Shown piece after piece: positions 1 to 8,096 of a stretch of DNA of 64,000 bases. The position numbers and the translations under genes are program-made. Where the stretch lies: NCBI GenBank assembly GCA_036557285.1, contig DATBHW010000055.1, positions 62,001-126,000 on the forward strand, in the 5' to 3' direction. The notes below the pieces were generated by a model. That model was not told the origin of the DNA. It worked only from the letters and a program-made list of their open reading frames with translations, and ran no database searches. The stretch comes from Ktedonobacterales bacterium (GTDB lineage Bacteria > Chloroflexota > Ktedonobacteria > Ktedonobacterales > DATBGS01). How positions within the stretch are numbered: the first letter of the stretch is position 1; the number at the start of each line of letters is the position of its first letter.

Positions 1-391
1 GCCGCCGCAAGATGGCTTTGACCCGCGCCAGCAGTTCATCGAAGCTGAAGGGCTTGGTCAGGTAATCATCGGCGCCTGTGTTCAGCCCGGCCACGCGGTC
101 ACTTACCTCGTCCCTGGCGGTCAGCATCAGCACCGGAATATCGGCGGTCAATTCCTGGGCGCGCAGCCGCCGACAGACCTCCAGGCCATCAATGCCGGGG
201 AGCATGATGTCCAGGATGATGAGATCGGGCCGCAAGCGGCGGGCGGCGTCGAGCGCCGCGAAACCATCCATCGCGGCCTCCACGCGCGCGCCCTCATAGG
301 TCATGCCCAGCTTGATGAAGTCAATGATGCTCTGCTCATCATCAACAACCAGGATGGTTTGCCCGCTGAGGCTTTTCGCTTGCTGCTCCAC
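1..391 (-). CDS. OmpR-type response regulator, receiver domain (3' end outside window)
   Basis: The visible part is a complete CheY-like receiver domain. It starts with QTILVVDDE (acidic pocket), contains RPDLIILDIMLPGIDG with the phosphoacceptor Asp, then VLMLTARDE and the conserved Lys in DDYLTKPFSFDELLARV, and runs off the left edge before any DNA-binding domain. The GTG at 391-389 is chosen as start because GGGGAGG lies 7 nt upstream and a good promoter lies at 457-429. An upstream in-frame ATG at 430 would overlap the -10 box. No histidine kinase is adjacent, so the partner is either to the left of the window or encoded elsewhere. The output domain is unseen, so OmpR/PhoB type is inferred from receiver sequence only. 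Confidence 0.9.
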   Translation of the reverse strand, partial: MEQQAKSLSGQTILVVDDEQSIIDFIKLGMTYEGARVEAAMDGFAALDAARRLRPDLIILDIMLPGIDGLEVCRRLRAQELTADIPVLMLTARDEVSDRVAGLNTGADDYLTKPFSFDELLARVKAILRR

Positions 392-428
392 AGTCTGGCC
401 TCCCCACACCGAGACGATTTCCTCTGGC

Positions 429-457
429 ATTATACGAGCGGCCCACCGGAGAGACAA
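429..457 (-). promoter_or_regulatory. sigma-70-type promoter of the response regulator
   Basis: Read on the minus strand, TTGTCT (457-452) and a perfect TATAAT (434-429) are separated by 17 nt. The predicted transcription start near 422 leaves a leader of about 30 nt to the GTG at 391, which carries a strong Shine-Dalgarno. Confidence 0.6.
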
Positions 458-511
458 GGGACAGCGACAGACGGTACAAGACTCTCAGCAGATTCTAATC
501 TGGAGGCGTTC

Positions 512-1255
512 TCAAGCCCTGGGCCAGTTGCCCTGCGGGGGAGGCGCCGTCCGTTCCTCCGCTTTGCTGCGCATCTGGAAACCCATCCAGAGGTACCAGA
601 GCGGGGCAAGAATGGCCCCCAGGCCCATCATGGGAGTCATGAGTTCTGGCATCTGGGCCGTCGCGCTGATCGGCTTGAGGCAGTACAACACGCCCAGGGC
701 CATGCCCAGATAGGCGAGCGGCTTGGGGAGTTCTTCGCTTTGTGAGGCCGCTGTATTCACGACCAGCATCCAGAGTCCGACGCAGCCGTATTGCATCCAG
801 CCATCCGGGTCAATGGAGCCGTTCCAGGTGGCGGCAAGCGCCGCTTTGGTGGAGGCATCCCCATGCACGTAGGCGCTGGCGACGCCGGGCAGCCGCTGCA
901 TCATCAGCAGATTGCTGACGGCCATCACCCCATAGCTGAACGTGGCTAGCGTGCCGGTCCAGCGCGCCCCGCCTTTTTTGAGAGCTTCGAGCATCTCCGA
1001 CACGGCGGGGGCCAGCCCCATGCCACACACTCCGGCCAGCGCCATTTCGATCATTTCGAGCCGCAGCAGCGTGGGATCCCGATCAAAGGACGGTAAGAGA
1101 TCGGCGGGGTTTGCTCCTATCCGCTGTTCAGGCGGCAGGAGCAGATAATTCAGCGAGAAGAGTGCCCCCAGGATTCCCACAACGATTGCGCAGTTTCCGC
1201 CGACTTTAAGTGTAGGAGATACTTCTTTCTTCGTCACCTGAGCCGGGTACGCCAT
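512..1255 (-). CDS. multi-pass integral membrane protein, unknown function
   Basis: This 247-residue protein has roughly six hydrophobic helices: about residues 18-40, 70-90, 102-120, 155-170, 180-195 and 205-225. The loops are short and the C-terminal tail is basic. AAGGAGG lies 9 nt before the ATG. I recognise no catalytic motif; the arrangement resembles DUF4386-like or DoxX-like small membrane proteins, but the assignment is not secure. It is transcribed divergently from the GH3 gene, and its promoter region contains a 13-bp inverted-end repeat. Confidence 0.75.
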   Translation of the reverse strand: MAYPAQVTKKEVSPTLKVGGNCAIVVGILGALFSLNYLLLPPEQRIGANPADLLPSFDRDPTLLRLEMIEMALAGVCGMGLAPAVSEMLEALKKGGARWTGTLATFSYGVMAVSNLLMMQRLPGVASAYVHGDASTKAALAATWNGSIDPDGWMQYGCVGLWMLVVNTAASQSEELPKPLAYLGMALGVLYCLKPISATAQMPELMTPMMGLGAILAPLWYLWMGFQMRSKAEERTAPPPQGNWPRA

Positions 1256-1274
1256 GAGCGTTCCTCCTTAGAAT

Positions 1275-1365
1275 GCCTCACACAACCGACGGGTGGCCCC
1301 ACCCCTGCCGCCTGGAAGGACGGCGCTACACCCCCGCCCCTGCTCGTGCGGAGGTTGTGTGAGGC
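1275..1365. repeat. 91-bp repeat with perfect 13-bp inverted ends (copy 1)
   Basis: GCCTCACACAACC at 1275-1287 is matched by its exact reverse complement at 1353-1365. Between them is a GC-rich block that includes a degenerate form of the window's GCCGCC/GGCGGC hairpin (GCCGCCTGGAAGGACGGCGC). A closely similar copy lies at 14447-14537. Confidence 0.8.
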
Positions 1366-1567
1366 GCTCTTAGACGGTTATCGTGAGACGGTCATCGTTC
1401 TTCTGAGCGAAAACGGGTCTCCCTGAAGAAAGATTACCTGAGCCTATGCAGGAAGCGCATGCGCAAATTTGCTTATCTTTGAGGTTGCCCTGCCAGAGAG
1501 CAGAAGAGTCGCGCTGATGCGCGTTGGTATGTTATGCTGGCCGCAACAGAGTCGCTGGGAGGTATTG

Positions 1568-2890
1568 ATGCGTGAACCTGACGAGAGGCCGCGCCAGTGG
1601 GCGCGACCATCTGCATCTCATGCTCGCGGGCCTCGCCGTCCAGGCTGGCTCATCGCCGGGGGGCTGCTCCTGGTTGGATTGGTGGGCCTGCTGGTGGTGT
1701 GGGCGCGGAATATTCTGCTTGCTTCGTCTGCTGTGGTGGTGGTCGTGACGGCCACGCCGGTCCTCAGCCCGACGGTTGTTACGCAAGCTCCAACTCCAAC
1801 TCCCACGCCTGTGCCGACCCGGCAGCTCGACGCCTACATCAGCCGCCTGTCGCAGCAGCAGCGCGTCGGGCAACTGCTGATGCTTGCCGTCTATACCGAC
1901 GCCTACTCCTCCGCGCTGGATGGGCCGCTGCGGCAGGCGCAGGTGGGCAGCGTCATCTTCTTTCCCAACCATAACGGGGGGCCGCTGATGCCCACGACGC
2001 TGGCGGGTGTCCAGCGGCTTATCCGCGATCTAAAGGAACACGCGACCAATCCGCTCCTGGTCGCCACTGATGAAGAAGGCGGCGGCGTAGATCGCCTCGC
2101 GCCGTACTTTGGCCCCTCGCCATCGCCTGCCGCCCTGACCGCTACCGGCAATCCGCAAAACGCCTATAACCAGGCGAAGCTGGACGCGCAGCGCCTGCGC
2201 GAAGTGGGTATCAACGTGGATTTTGCCCCGCTGGCCGATGTGGATCAGGGCGGCGCTATTGACTCCAGCCGCATGTTTGGCACGACGCCTGAGCAGGTGG
2301 CCCGCTATGCGGGCGCTTTTCTGGATGGCTTGCAGCAGCATGGGATTGCCGGGACGCTGAAGCACTGGCCGGGCATTGGCGCGGTTTCGGCTAATCCTGA
2401 TTTCGCGCTGCCAACACTCACGCACACCAAAACGCAGCTTAACACCATTGACTTTGCTTCCTTTCTCGCCCTGCTCTCCCATCACCCTGACCTGATTATG
2501 GTGACGCATGTGCTGACGCCTGCTTACGACCCGAACAATCTGGCGTCCTTATCGCCGACGTTGATTGATGGGGTGCTGCGCGGGCAATTGGGCTATCAGG
2601 GCGTGGTGGTTTCTGATGAGATGGAAGCGAGCAGCGTGGCTCAATTCATGCGGCAGCAAGGCTACACCGATCCGGCGCAGGCGGTTGGCGAGGCCAGCGT
2701 CCGGGCGATTCTGGCGGGCGAAGACGTGATCGAGTGTCCCCTGGACCCGCATCTCGCGCAGGGAGTGATCACTGCCGTGACGCGGGCGGTTGCCTCCGGG
2801 CGTATTTCGCAGGCGCGGCTGCTGCAATCGCTGCGGCGCATCATCAGCCTGAAAGTCCGTTTAGGCATCCTGACGCTGCCCCAGTCCTGA
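1568..2890 (+). CDS. membrane-anchored glycoside hydrolase family 3 (NagZ-like)
   Basis: A 440-residue protein with a short basic N-terminus, one transmembrane segment (about residues 26-46), a Thr/Pro-rich linker (APTPTPTPVPT) and then a GH3 TIM barrel. GH3 signatures are visible: VATDEEGGGVDRL, the KHWPGIG substrate-binding motif (KHFPGHG in NagZ) and VVSDEMEASS, whose Asp is the expected nucleophile. GH3 members of this type remove terminal N-acetylhexosamine from muropeptides or chitobiose. The anchor and linker place the catalytic domain outside the membrane, unlike cytoplasmic NagZ of Proteobacteria. The ATG at 1568 is preferred over an upstream in-frame start at 1469 because GGGAGG lies 5 nt before it. 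Confidence 0.88.
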   Translation: MREPDERPRQWARPSASHARGPRRPGWLIAGGLLLVGLVGLLVVWARNILLASSAVVVVVTATPVLSPTVVTQAPTPTPTPVPTRQLDAYISRLSQQQRVGQLLMLAVYTDAYSSALDGPLRQAQVGSVIFFPNHNGGPLMPTTLAGVQRLIRDLKEHATNPLLVATDEEGGGVDRLAPYFGPSPSPAALTATGNPQNAYNQAKLDAQRLREVGINVDFAPLADVDQGGAIDSSRMFGTTPEQVARYAGAFLDGLQQHGIAGTLKHWPGIGAVSANPDFALPTLTHTKTQLNTIDFASFLALLSHHPDLIMVTHVLTPAYDPNNLASLSPTLIDGVLRGQLGYQGVVVSDEMEASSVAQFMRQQGYTDPAQAVGEASVRAILAGEDVIECPLDPHLAQGVITAVTRAVASGRISQARLLQSLRRIISLKVRLGILTLPQS

Positions 2891-2910
2891 TTTGGAGCGG
2901 GGCGTTTTCC

Positions 2911-3045
2911 TTGCAGCGCCGCCGTCCCGGCGGCCAGCCCGTAGCGCCACCGTCCCGGCGGCTCAACGCTGGCCTGCTGGTGCGCTGGCCCGGAGGGCGC
3001 ACGCTCGCCCTGGCGTAGCGGTGGCCGCCGGGACGGTGGCGGTAC
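2911..3045. repeat. GCCGCC/GGCGGC palindromic repeat cluster
   Basis: Three copies of the hairpin core, GCAGCGCCGCCGTCCCGGCGGC, lie at 2913-2934, 2941-2962 and (inverted) 3025-3045. They flank a conserved internal module (GCTCAACGCTGGCCTG... GCTCGCCCTGGCG). The inverted copy ends 9 nt from the stop codon of the convergent hydrolase gene, where it could act as a 3' hairpin. Confidence 0.75.
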
Positions 3046-3053
3046 GAGCGGTA

Positions 3054-4118
3054 TCAGTGGCCCGCGAGAAAGCCGAAGCACTCGCGCCGGAAGTCGTCGG
3101 GCCGCTCGATGTGGGGCGAGTGGCCGGTGTCGGAGAACTCGACCTCACGATACGAGCTGCCGCTGGCGGTATAGGCGTCCAGCACCGCGCGCAATTGCTG
3201 CCACATCGGCTGGGGCGGGAAGACATCTGCGCCGGGCCAGCCGGGGACCGCGCCAAGCTGCCCAAGCGTGCCAAAGTCTAGCAGGGACGTATCCGAGACG
3301 ATCTGGTCGTTGGCCCCGCGAATCCAGAGGACCGGCGGGCCGCCCTGCACCTGCCCAAAGGCGCTCAAGTTGCAGTATTGGGGCGAGATGCCGTTGTTGA
3401 CGCCCCGCGCGCCGGGGGCAACGGTGGGCCAGTTGGCCGAAGGGGTCAGGTCGCCAGGATAGTTGCCCTCCGCGCATTGAGTGGAAAGCAGGCTGCTGAC
3501 AAAGGCTTCTTCGCGCGCTGGCGCTGCGCGGAAGGGCGGCTTGAAGTAAAACTGGTTCATGACATTGCGCGGCGAATTGGGCGAATCGGCGCTGCGATCT
3601 CCGTCCTTCAGGCGCTGCACAAAGTCGGGATTGGCGGTGCCGCCGCCGCTTCCGGCGAAATCGGGCCAGCAGGGCGCGCCGCTGGCGTCTTTTGTACCTC
3701 CAAAGCCGTAGGGCGACATGGGCGAAACCAGCGTGAGCGAGCGCACCTGTGCCGGATGGTCGGTGATATATTGCATGCCCACGCCGCCACCCATAGACCA
3801 GCCGATCAGGTGAAAACGCCCCAGCTTCAGCGTCTCGACCAGGGCGTGCAGGTCATCGGCGAAATCGCGCACGCCGCGCGTGGCATCTACCGGCGCGGTC
3901 TCTGAATCGCCGAAGCCGCGCAGATCGAGGGCGATAGTGCGATACTGTGCGGGGAGCGCCAGCATCGTCTCTTCCCAGAAGACAGCGGAGGAGGCATTGC
4001 CATGCACCAGAACAACTGGCTCGCCATCCTGGGGGCCACTGGTCAGGATATGCGTTGCCAGCCGGGGCGTCTTGACGATCTCGGAGGAGATGCCGGGCAG
4101 GAATGCGGAGTCTGCCAT
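3054..4118 (-). CDS. alpha/beta-hydrolase fold protein
   Basis: A 354-residue alpha/beta hydrolase without signal peptide. It shows VVLVHGNASS (oxyanion loop HG), the nucleophile elbow GWSMGGGVG (Ser), the acid-loop region WIRGANDQIV and the terminal catalytic His in SDTGHSPHIERPDDF. The lid between about residues 150 and 260 is long and rich in Pro, Gly and Cys, so this is larger than typical 270-280-residue members. Substrate is not predictable; epoxide hydrolases, haloperoxidases and esterases share this fold. The gene is monocistronic and ends against the palindromic repeat cluster. Confidence 0.88.
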   Translation of the reverse strand: MADSAFLPGISSEIVKTPRLATHILTSGPQDGEPVVLVHGNASSAVFWEETMLALPAQYRTIALDLRGFGDSETAPVDATRGVRDFADDLHALVETLKLGRFHLIGWSMGGGVGMQYITDHPAQVRSLTLVSPMSPYGFGGTKDASGAPCWPDFAGSGGGTANPDFVQRLKDGDRSADSPNSPRNVMNQFYFKPPFRAAPAREEAFVSSLLSTQCAEGNYPGDLTPSANWPTVAPGARGVNNGISPQYCNLSAFGQVQGGPPVLWIRGANDQIVSDTSLLDFGTLGQLGAVPGWPGADVFPPQPMWQQLRAVLDAYTASGSSYREVEFSDTGHSPHIERPDDFRRECFGFLAGH

Positions 4119-4240
4119 ACGAAAGCCAACCCTTCTCTCGCTCGCAATGAGCGCGCGCTATTGAAAACGAACTCAATAGCTATGTATATGTCATGCAGAG
4201 GGAGCGGCGTCAAGTCGGCTTTCCTGCGCATCAGGGCGAT

Positions 4241-4556
4241 CTAAAAGTTCGCTGGCGGCTGAAGGCCGCGCCTGCGGCGGCGGGCGCTTGCCTCGGCTGG
4301 GCCTCGGCACTCTCGCTCGCTCGCGCGCCCGCGGCTGAAGGCTGCGCCGCAAAGGCCGCCTGCGGCGACGGGTGCTTGCGGGAACCCAGTTCCCGCATTC
4401 TCGCTCCCGGTGGTCGCTCGCGCACCCGTGCCTGCGCGGCCTGAGACGAAGCGGCTGCCAGAGGTGGGGGGAGCCTGCACAGGCAGGCTTGGTGGGCGAT
4501 AGCCCTTCAGGCGCGGCCTTCAGCCGCCAGCCTCCGTACCCCTGACGGACTTTTAG
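4241..4556. repeat. 316-bp element with inverted ends and flanking direct repeats
   Basis: The ends CTAAAAG (4241-4247) and CTTTTAG (4550-4556) are inverted. A perfect 24-bp inverted repeat lies just inside (4251-4274 versus 4508-4531). A 12-bp direct repeat, CTTTCCTGCGCA, flanks the element at 4219-4230 and 4562-4573. The interior contains GCTTGCGGGAAC...GTTCCCGCA, also found at 57482-57504. No ORF is convincing. It fills most of the 750-base gap between the hydrolase and the methyltransferase. Confidence 0.7.
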
Positions 4557-4754
4557 ACAGCCTTTCCTGCGCAGCCTGTAACGGGAGCGCGTACTGGCTA
4601 CTGCGTGGGTATGCTGCTCTGCCGTGTCAAGCCCTCCCTCACCGGCAGCAGGGCAGCACCTCCCCGCGCCTGTCTGTGAGCGCATGCCAGGCAGCGTTTC
4701 TGGCGCGTGGTCTGGTTCTGATGCGGTACTATTAGGTGATAGCTTTCTACGGAC

Positions 4755-4783
4755 TTGCTTGCTCTTGCGCTGGCTGGTAGAAT
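4755..4783 (+). promoter_or_regulatory. extended -10 promoter of the methyltransferase gene
   Basis: TTGCTT (4755-4760), a 17-nt spacer and TAGAAT (4778-4783) preceded by TGG give an extended -10. The expected start near 4790 gives a leader of about 80 nt. Confidence 0.6.
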
Positions 4784-4872
4784 ACGCCTCAGAGCAGGTA
4801 GCCTGGATACGAGGGTCCGGCCTCGCTCACAGTTACCAATTATATACGCATCCGTAGAAAGGAAGCTACCTC

Positions 4873-5808
4873 ATGCGCCTCTTTGGCTGGTTTCGCCGTC
4901 CCCCTCAAAAGGATCAGCCCGCGACGCGGCGCTGGATACGGCTGGGGGGCAGACGTATGTTCAGCAGCGGCTCCTACATCCTGCCCAAAGATCAGACTGA
5001 AGATGATCGGCTTGATCTGCAACATCACTTCTACAGGCTCATTCTGCGTGGGAATTATTGCGCGCCGCTCCGGCAGCCGCGCATGATATTGGATGTGGCC
5101 TGCGGCACCGGCATCTGGGGACGCGAGATGGCAAGAGAGTTTCCCCAGACTCAGGTTATCAACTTCGATATTGATCGCGCGCCAGTGGACGCGGCGTTGC
5201 AGCGCCTTGGGCCGACGGGACAGATCCCCGCCAATTTTCGCTTTCTGGAAGCTGACGCCTTCCAGCCTTTTCCCTTCGAGCCGGGCCTGTTTGATTTTAC
5301 GCACGCGCGCCTGATCGGCTCATTTACTCCGGTGGCGCGCTGGCCTGACGTGGTGGCTGAGATGATTCGCGTCACACGCCCCGGCGGCTATGTGGAACTG
5401 GTGGATTTTGAGATCGGGCAAAGCCCCAGCCAGGCGGTTATGGCTCTTGGCGAGGCTATGGGGCGCTTGATGACGGCTCGCGGCCTTCATCCAGGCTCAG
5501 CGCCGTATCTGGCTGGCTATCTACGCCAGGCAGGCTTGGAGGGGGTTCGTGAACGCCGGGCGATTGTGGGCGGCGGGCCGCGAGGCAGCCGCGAGCAAGG
5601 GCTGCTCATCACTGATATTCTGGCGACGTTTGCAAACCTTCAGCCGCTGGTCGTCAAGGTTGGGGTGCTTTCGGATGCCGATTACACCGCGCTGCTGGAG
5701 CGCGCGCGTGAAGAGGCGCGGGCGCTGGGCGCCTGGCTCCCTATCGTCTGCGCCTTTGGCAGAAAGCCGCTGGAACGCGGCAGAAGAAGCGGATTTATCC
5801 GCTATTAG
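4873..5808 (+). CDS. class I SAM-dependent methyltransferase (paralog of the gene at 21915-22832)
   Basis: A 311-residue protein with motif I ILDVACGTGIWGREMA, an acidic residue after beta2 (VINFDIDRAP), motif II-like FRFLEADAFQPFPF and a post-motif region VTRPGGYVELVDFE. This is the Methyltransf_11/25 architecture that transfers methyl from S-adenosylmethionine. The N-terminus MRLFGWFRRPPQ and the block KDQTEDDRLDLQHHFYRLIL are nearly identical to the paralog, pointing to duplication within the lineage. Substrate is unknown. GAAAGGAAG lies about 8 nt before the ATG. Confidence 0.88.
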   Translation: MRLFGWFRRPPQKDQPATRRWIRLGGRRMFSSGSYILPKDQTEDDRLDLQHHFYRLILRGNYCAPLRQPRMILDVACGTGIWGREMAREFPQTQVINFDIDRAPVDAALQRLGPTGQIPANFRFLEADAFQPFPFEPGLFDFTHARLIGSFTPVARWPDVVAEMIRVTRPGGYVELVDFEIGQSPSQAVMALGEAMGRLMTARGLHPGSAPYLAGYLRQAGLEGVRERRAIVGGGPRGSREQGLLITDILATFANLQPLVVKVGVLSDADYTALLERAREEARALGAWLPIVCAFGRKPLERGRRSGFIRY

Positions 5809-6230
5809 CTCTTCGGGGTTTTCAGCGCCTTGAGTTTGTCCCAGGGGACGCTCGGACGAGGGAGGCTGCGCTTCTTGAGGTATCGCCTGGCTTTGCGCTG
5901 CGCTCCCAGGATGGCGGGCAACAGGCTGCCTAAGCCGGTTCCGGGCAGGAAGTGCGCCGGACGAAGCATCCAGTCGTCGCCCTCCCGTTCGAGTGTCCCG
6001 CGCACAGCAAAGCCTTTGAGGCTCCAGAGGTGTTCGTCGTGGCTGTGACAGAGCAGGGCCGCCGGGCCAGGCTGGATGCCCAGGTCAGCAGGAGCGCGCA
6101 GGCGCACCACCTGTGCGGCTGCGTCAAGCTGGGGCTTGCAGCGCACGCTGAGCGGGTAGCCATCGGCGTCAACGCTGGTTAGCACCGCGCTGGGGAACTG
6201 GGGCAGGTACTTTGCGATCTCATTCCACAT
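5805..6230 (-). CDS. FMN-binding split-barrel (PPOX-like) protein, second of a coupled pair
   Basis: A 141-residue protein beginning MWNEIAKYLPQFPSAVLTSV, followed by DADGYPLSVRC and a later GTGLGSLLPAILGAQRKARRYL tail. The beta-strand pattern matches pyridoxamine-phosphate-oxidase-like split barrels that bind FMN, F420 or heme. The first codons overlap the upstream gene by 11 bp and GAGG lies 6 nt before the ATG, so translation is probably coupled. A longer reading of this frame, upstream to 6665, runs through the neighbouring gene and is not used. It converges with the methyltransferase gene, whose last 4 bases it overlaps. Confidence 0.75.
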   Translation of the reverse strand: MWNEIAKYLPQFPSAVLTSVDADGYPLSVRCKPQLDAAAQVVRLRAPADLGIQPGPAALLCHSHDEHLWSLKGFAVRGTLEREGDDWMLRPAHFLPGTGLGSLLPAILGAQRKARRYLKKRSLPRPSVPWDKLKALKTPKS

Positions 6231-6729
6231 GGCTGACCTCGATTTCCTGCGCCGGGTGATCGCAGTTGCCGTCAGGCCACCATCTGATGCGGCGCGGCGT
6301 GATGTAGATGAGCAATCGCATGTAGTACCACGCCGACACGGCGCGCATGATCGCGCTGCTGCTGTACGCCTGGCTGGAGGGCTGGCGGCGAGCGAGGACC
6401 GCCCAGAAGCGAGCGAGGTCTTCGTTCCAGGTTGTGACTTCGTGGGGGATGTCGGCGTCCCCCTGCACCAGCACGATTGGCGGCTGAGCAAGGCCGCTGC
6501 CGGTTGGGTCAGAGAACAGCAGCGAGACATGCGGGTTGCGGCGGATGTTGAAGGCTTTTTGTGGCGCTCCAATCGAGGTGGTGATGAGGAAGCGTCCTGT
6601 CTCAGGCAGGTAGAGGGGGGCAGTCGGCCAGGCGATGGGCGCGCCATCTTTGCCCAGCGTGGCAAACTCGCAGCTTAAAAACTCGCGGAAGACTTCCTCA
6701 ACCCTGGGCGGCAGGGTATAGTGCGTCAT
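6220..6729 (-). CDS. pyridoxamine 5'-phosphate oxidase / F420 split-barrel family protein
   Basis: A 169-residue protein containing FLSCEFATLGKDGAPIAWPT, an FNIRRNPHVSLLFSDPTGSG strand pair and the C-terminal YITPRRIRWWPDGN, which is characteristic of PPOX-class F420- or FMN-binding proteins. The ATG at 6729 is preferred because AGGAGGAA lies 8 nt upstream and the promoter is at 6829-6801; an in-frame start at 6870 lies upstream of that promoter. Likely reaction: reduction or oxidation of a small organic cofactor or substrate, not predictable further. It heads a two-gene operon with the gene at 5805-6230. Confidence 0.85.
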   Translation of the reverse strand: MTHYTLPPRVEEVFREFLSCEFATLGKDGAPIAWPTAPLYLPETGRFLITTSIGAPQKAFNIRRNPHVSLLFSDPTGSGLAQPPIVLVQGDADIPHEVTTWNEDLARFWAVLARRQPSSQAYSSSAIMRAVSAWYYMRLLIYITPRRIRWWPDGNCDHPAQEIEVSHVE

Positions 6730-6800
6730 CAAAGAGCTTCCTCCTGTGGGCAACGATGCGTCGGCATGCGCTGCGGTTTTCTCAGCGTTCGGTATATGAC

Positions 6801-6829
6801 AGTATAGTATCAGGGCGCTTCCTTGTCCA
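6801..6829 (-). promoter_or_regulatory. promoter of the split-barrel operon
   Basis: On the minus strand TGGACA (6829-6824), a 17-nt spacer and TATACT (6806-6801) each match the consensus in five of six positions. The leader to the ATG at 6729 is about 65 nt. Confidence 0.65.
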
Positions 6830-6845
6830 GAAGGGATGTATCTGG

Positions 6846-7010
6846 GGTTCCACCACCTATGAGGGGCCACTTGTAGCGCCGCCTTCCAGGCGGCTCAAGG
6901 CTGGCCTGTCGAGACGTGGGACTTCAGAGCGCAACGCTCGCCCTGGCGCAGCGGTGGCCGCCAAGATGGCGGCGCTACAGGTGGCGTCCCCCGATAGTTG
7001 GTGGAACTTA
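6846..7010. mobile_element. most complete MITE-like copy of the palindromic repeat family
   Basis: The left end GGTTCCACC, a CTATGAGGGG block and CACTTGTAGCGCCGCC are mirrored on the right by GGCGGCGCTACAGGTG, CCCCCGATAGTT and GGTGGAAC. The inverted ends span about 40 bases with mismatches. TATCTGG occurs immediately outside both ends (6839-6845 and 7011-7017), consistent with a 7-bp target duplication. The interior holds the shared module GCTCGCCCTGGCGCAGCGG. It carries no ORF, so any transposase would act in trans. Confidence 0.65.
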
Positions 7011-7058
7011 TATCTGGCGCCGCCGGGGTGGGATAACAGACTAACCACTGTAACCGGG

Positions 7059-7721
7059 TTAACAGGTTAGGCTCTGACTGTGGCGCTCTGTCAGCCGCTG
7101 CTGGACGGTCTGCCAGATGGTATCTGCCAGGGTCTGCGTTGCGGTGCGCGCGTCGAATGTGACCCAGCGTGTGGGCTGCTGGGCAGCCAGTTTCAGATAG
7201 CCAGCATGCACCCGCTCGTGATAGTCCAGGCTGCGCTGATCGAGCCGGTCTAGCTGGCTCGCTCCGGCCTGGCTGGCCGAGCGGCGGCGCGCCAGCCCTT
7301 CGGCGGCGGGGATGTCCAGCAGCAAGGTAAGGTCGGGGGTCAGGCCGCCGGTGGCAATCTGCAAGAGGGTTTCCATTGTGGCGAAATCGAGGCCGGAGCC
7401 GTAGCCCTGATAGGCGCGGGTGGAATCGGCGTAGCGGTCGCTGATGACGATTTCGCCGCGTTCCAGGGCCGGGCGAATCACCTCGCCGACGTGCTGGGCG
7501 CGTCCCGCGCAGAGCAGGAAGAGATCGGTGATGGGCAGCAGGTCGCTGCGCGCCGGGTCATCCCAGATGGCGCGAATGGCTTCGCCGGCGGGCGTGCCGC
7601 CTGGCTCGCGGGTCAGCGTGACCGCATAGCCAGCCTGGCGCAGCCGCTCGGCCAGGAGCCGCGCCTGCGTGGATTTGCCGCCCCCTTCGGGGCCTTCCAG
7701 TGTGATGAAATAGCCTGTCAT
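7059..7721 (-). CDS. tmk: thymidylate kinase
   Basis: A 220-residue dTMP kinase, converting dTMP and ATP to dTDP. The P-loop GPEGGGKST is at about residues 9-17, the DR(Y/H) motif is in VISDRYADSTRAYQG, and the substrate-binding region TREPGGTPAGEAIR and the LID region RRRSASQAG are present. The length is normal for the family. The ATG at 7721 fits family N-termini (MTGYFITLEG). An in-frame GTG at 7766 would add 15 unlikely residues and has no better ribosome binding site. The upstream membrane-protein gene ends at 7751, so co-transcription is possible. Confidence 0.95.
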   Translation of the reverse strand: MTGYFITLEGPEGGGKSTQARLLAERLRQAGYAVTLTREPGGTPAGEAIRAIWDDPARSDLLPITDLFLLCAGRAQHVGEVIRPALERGEIVISDRYADSTRAYQGYGSGLDFATMETLLQIATGGLTPDLTLLLDIPAAEGLARRRSASQAGASQLDRLDQRSLDYHERVHAGYLKLAAQQPTRWVTFDARTATQTLADTIWQTVQQRLTERHSQSLTC

Positions 7722-7750
7722 GGTTTGGTGAAGAAGAACTGTGCTTCTGA

Positions 7751-8077
7751 CTAATAGAGAAACCACTCAAGTACTGCAAAGCAGGTCTGAAGGCAGCCTT
7801 CTATGGCTATGTCTGGGGCTATCTCCAGATCGTTTGCCTGTGCTTTCCTGTGCATCCATGTGGTGAACGAGATACATAATAAGAGAAGCATTGGGATGCC
7901 GCTCCCCATCCCTAGAGCGACCAATACCCAGAGCAGCCAACCTATTGAGAACCATAAGCTCGAAAACAATGCGCCTAGATAGGCGATCAGCACCATGATG
8001 GCAATGCCGATCTGCCAGGTGGGATGCTTTGCCTGTTTCTGGCGCTCTTCTGCTCCGAAATATCCCCGGCTTCTCAT
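7751..8077 (-). CDS. small two-helix membrane protein
   Basis: A 108-residue protein with a charged N-terminus (MRSRGYFGAEERQKQ), a first hydrophobic segment IGIAIMVLIAYLGALFSSLW and a second WLLWVLVALGMGSGIPMLLL. The ATG at 8077 has GAGGGAC upstream; an in-frame start at 8161 adds residues with no hydrophobic or conserved character. It lies between tmk and the toxin-antitoxin genes on the same strand. No function is recognised. Confidence 0.6.
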   Translation of the reverse strand: MRSRGYFGAEERQKQAKHPTWQIGIAIMVLIAYLGALFSSLWFSIGWLLWVLVALGMGSGIPMLLLLCISFTTWMHRKAQANDLEIAPDIAIEGCLQTCFAVLEWFLY

Positions 8078-8096
8078 GGGGTTGTCCCTCGCTGTG

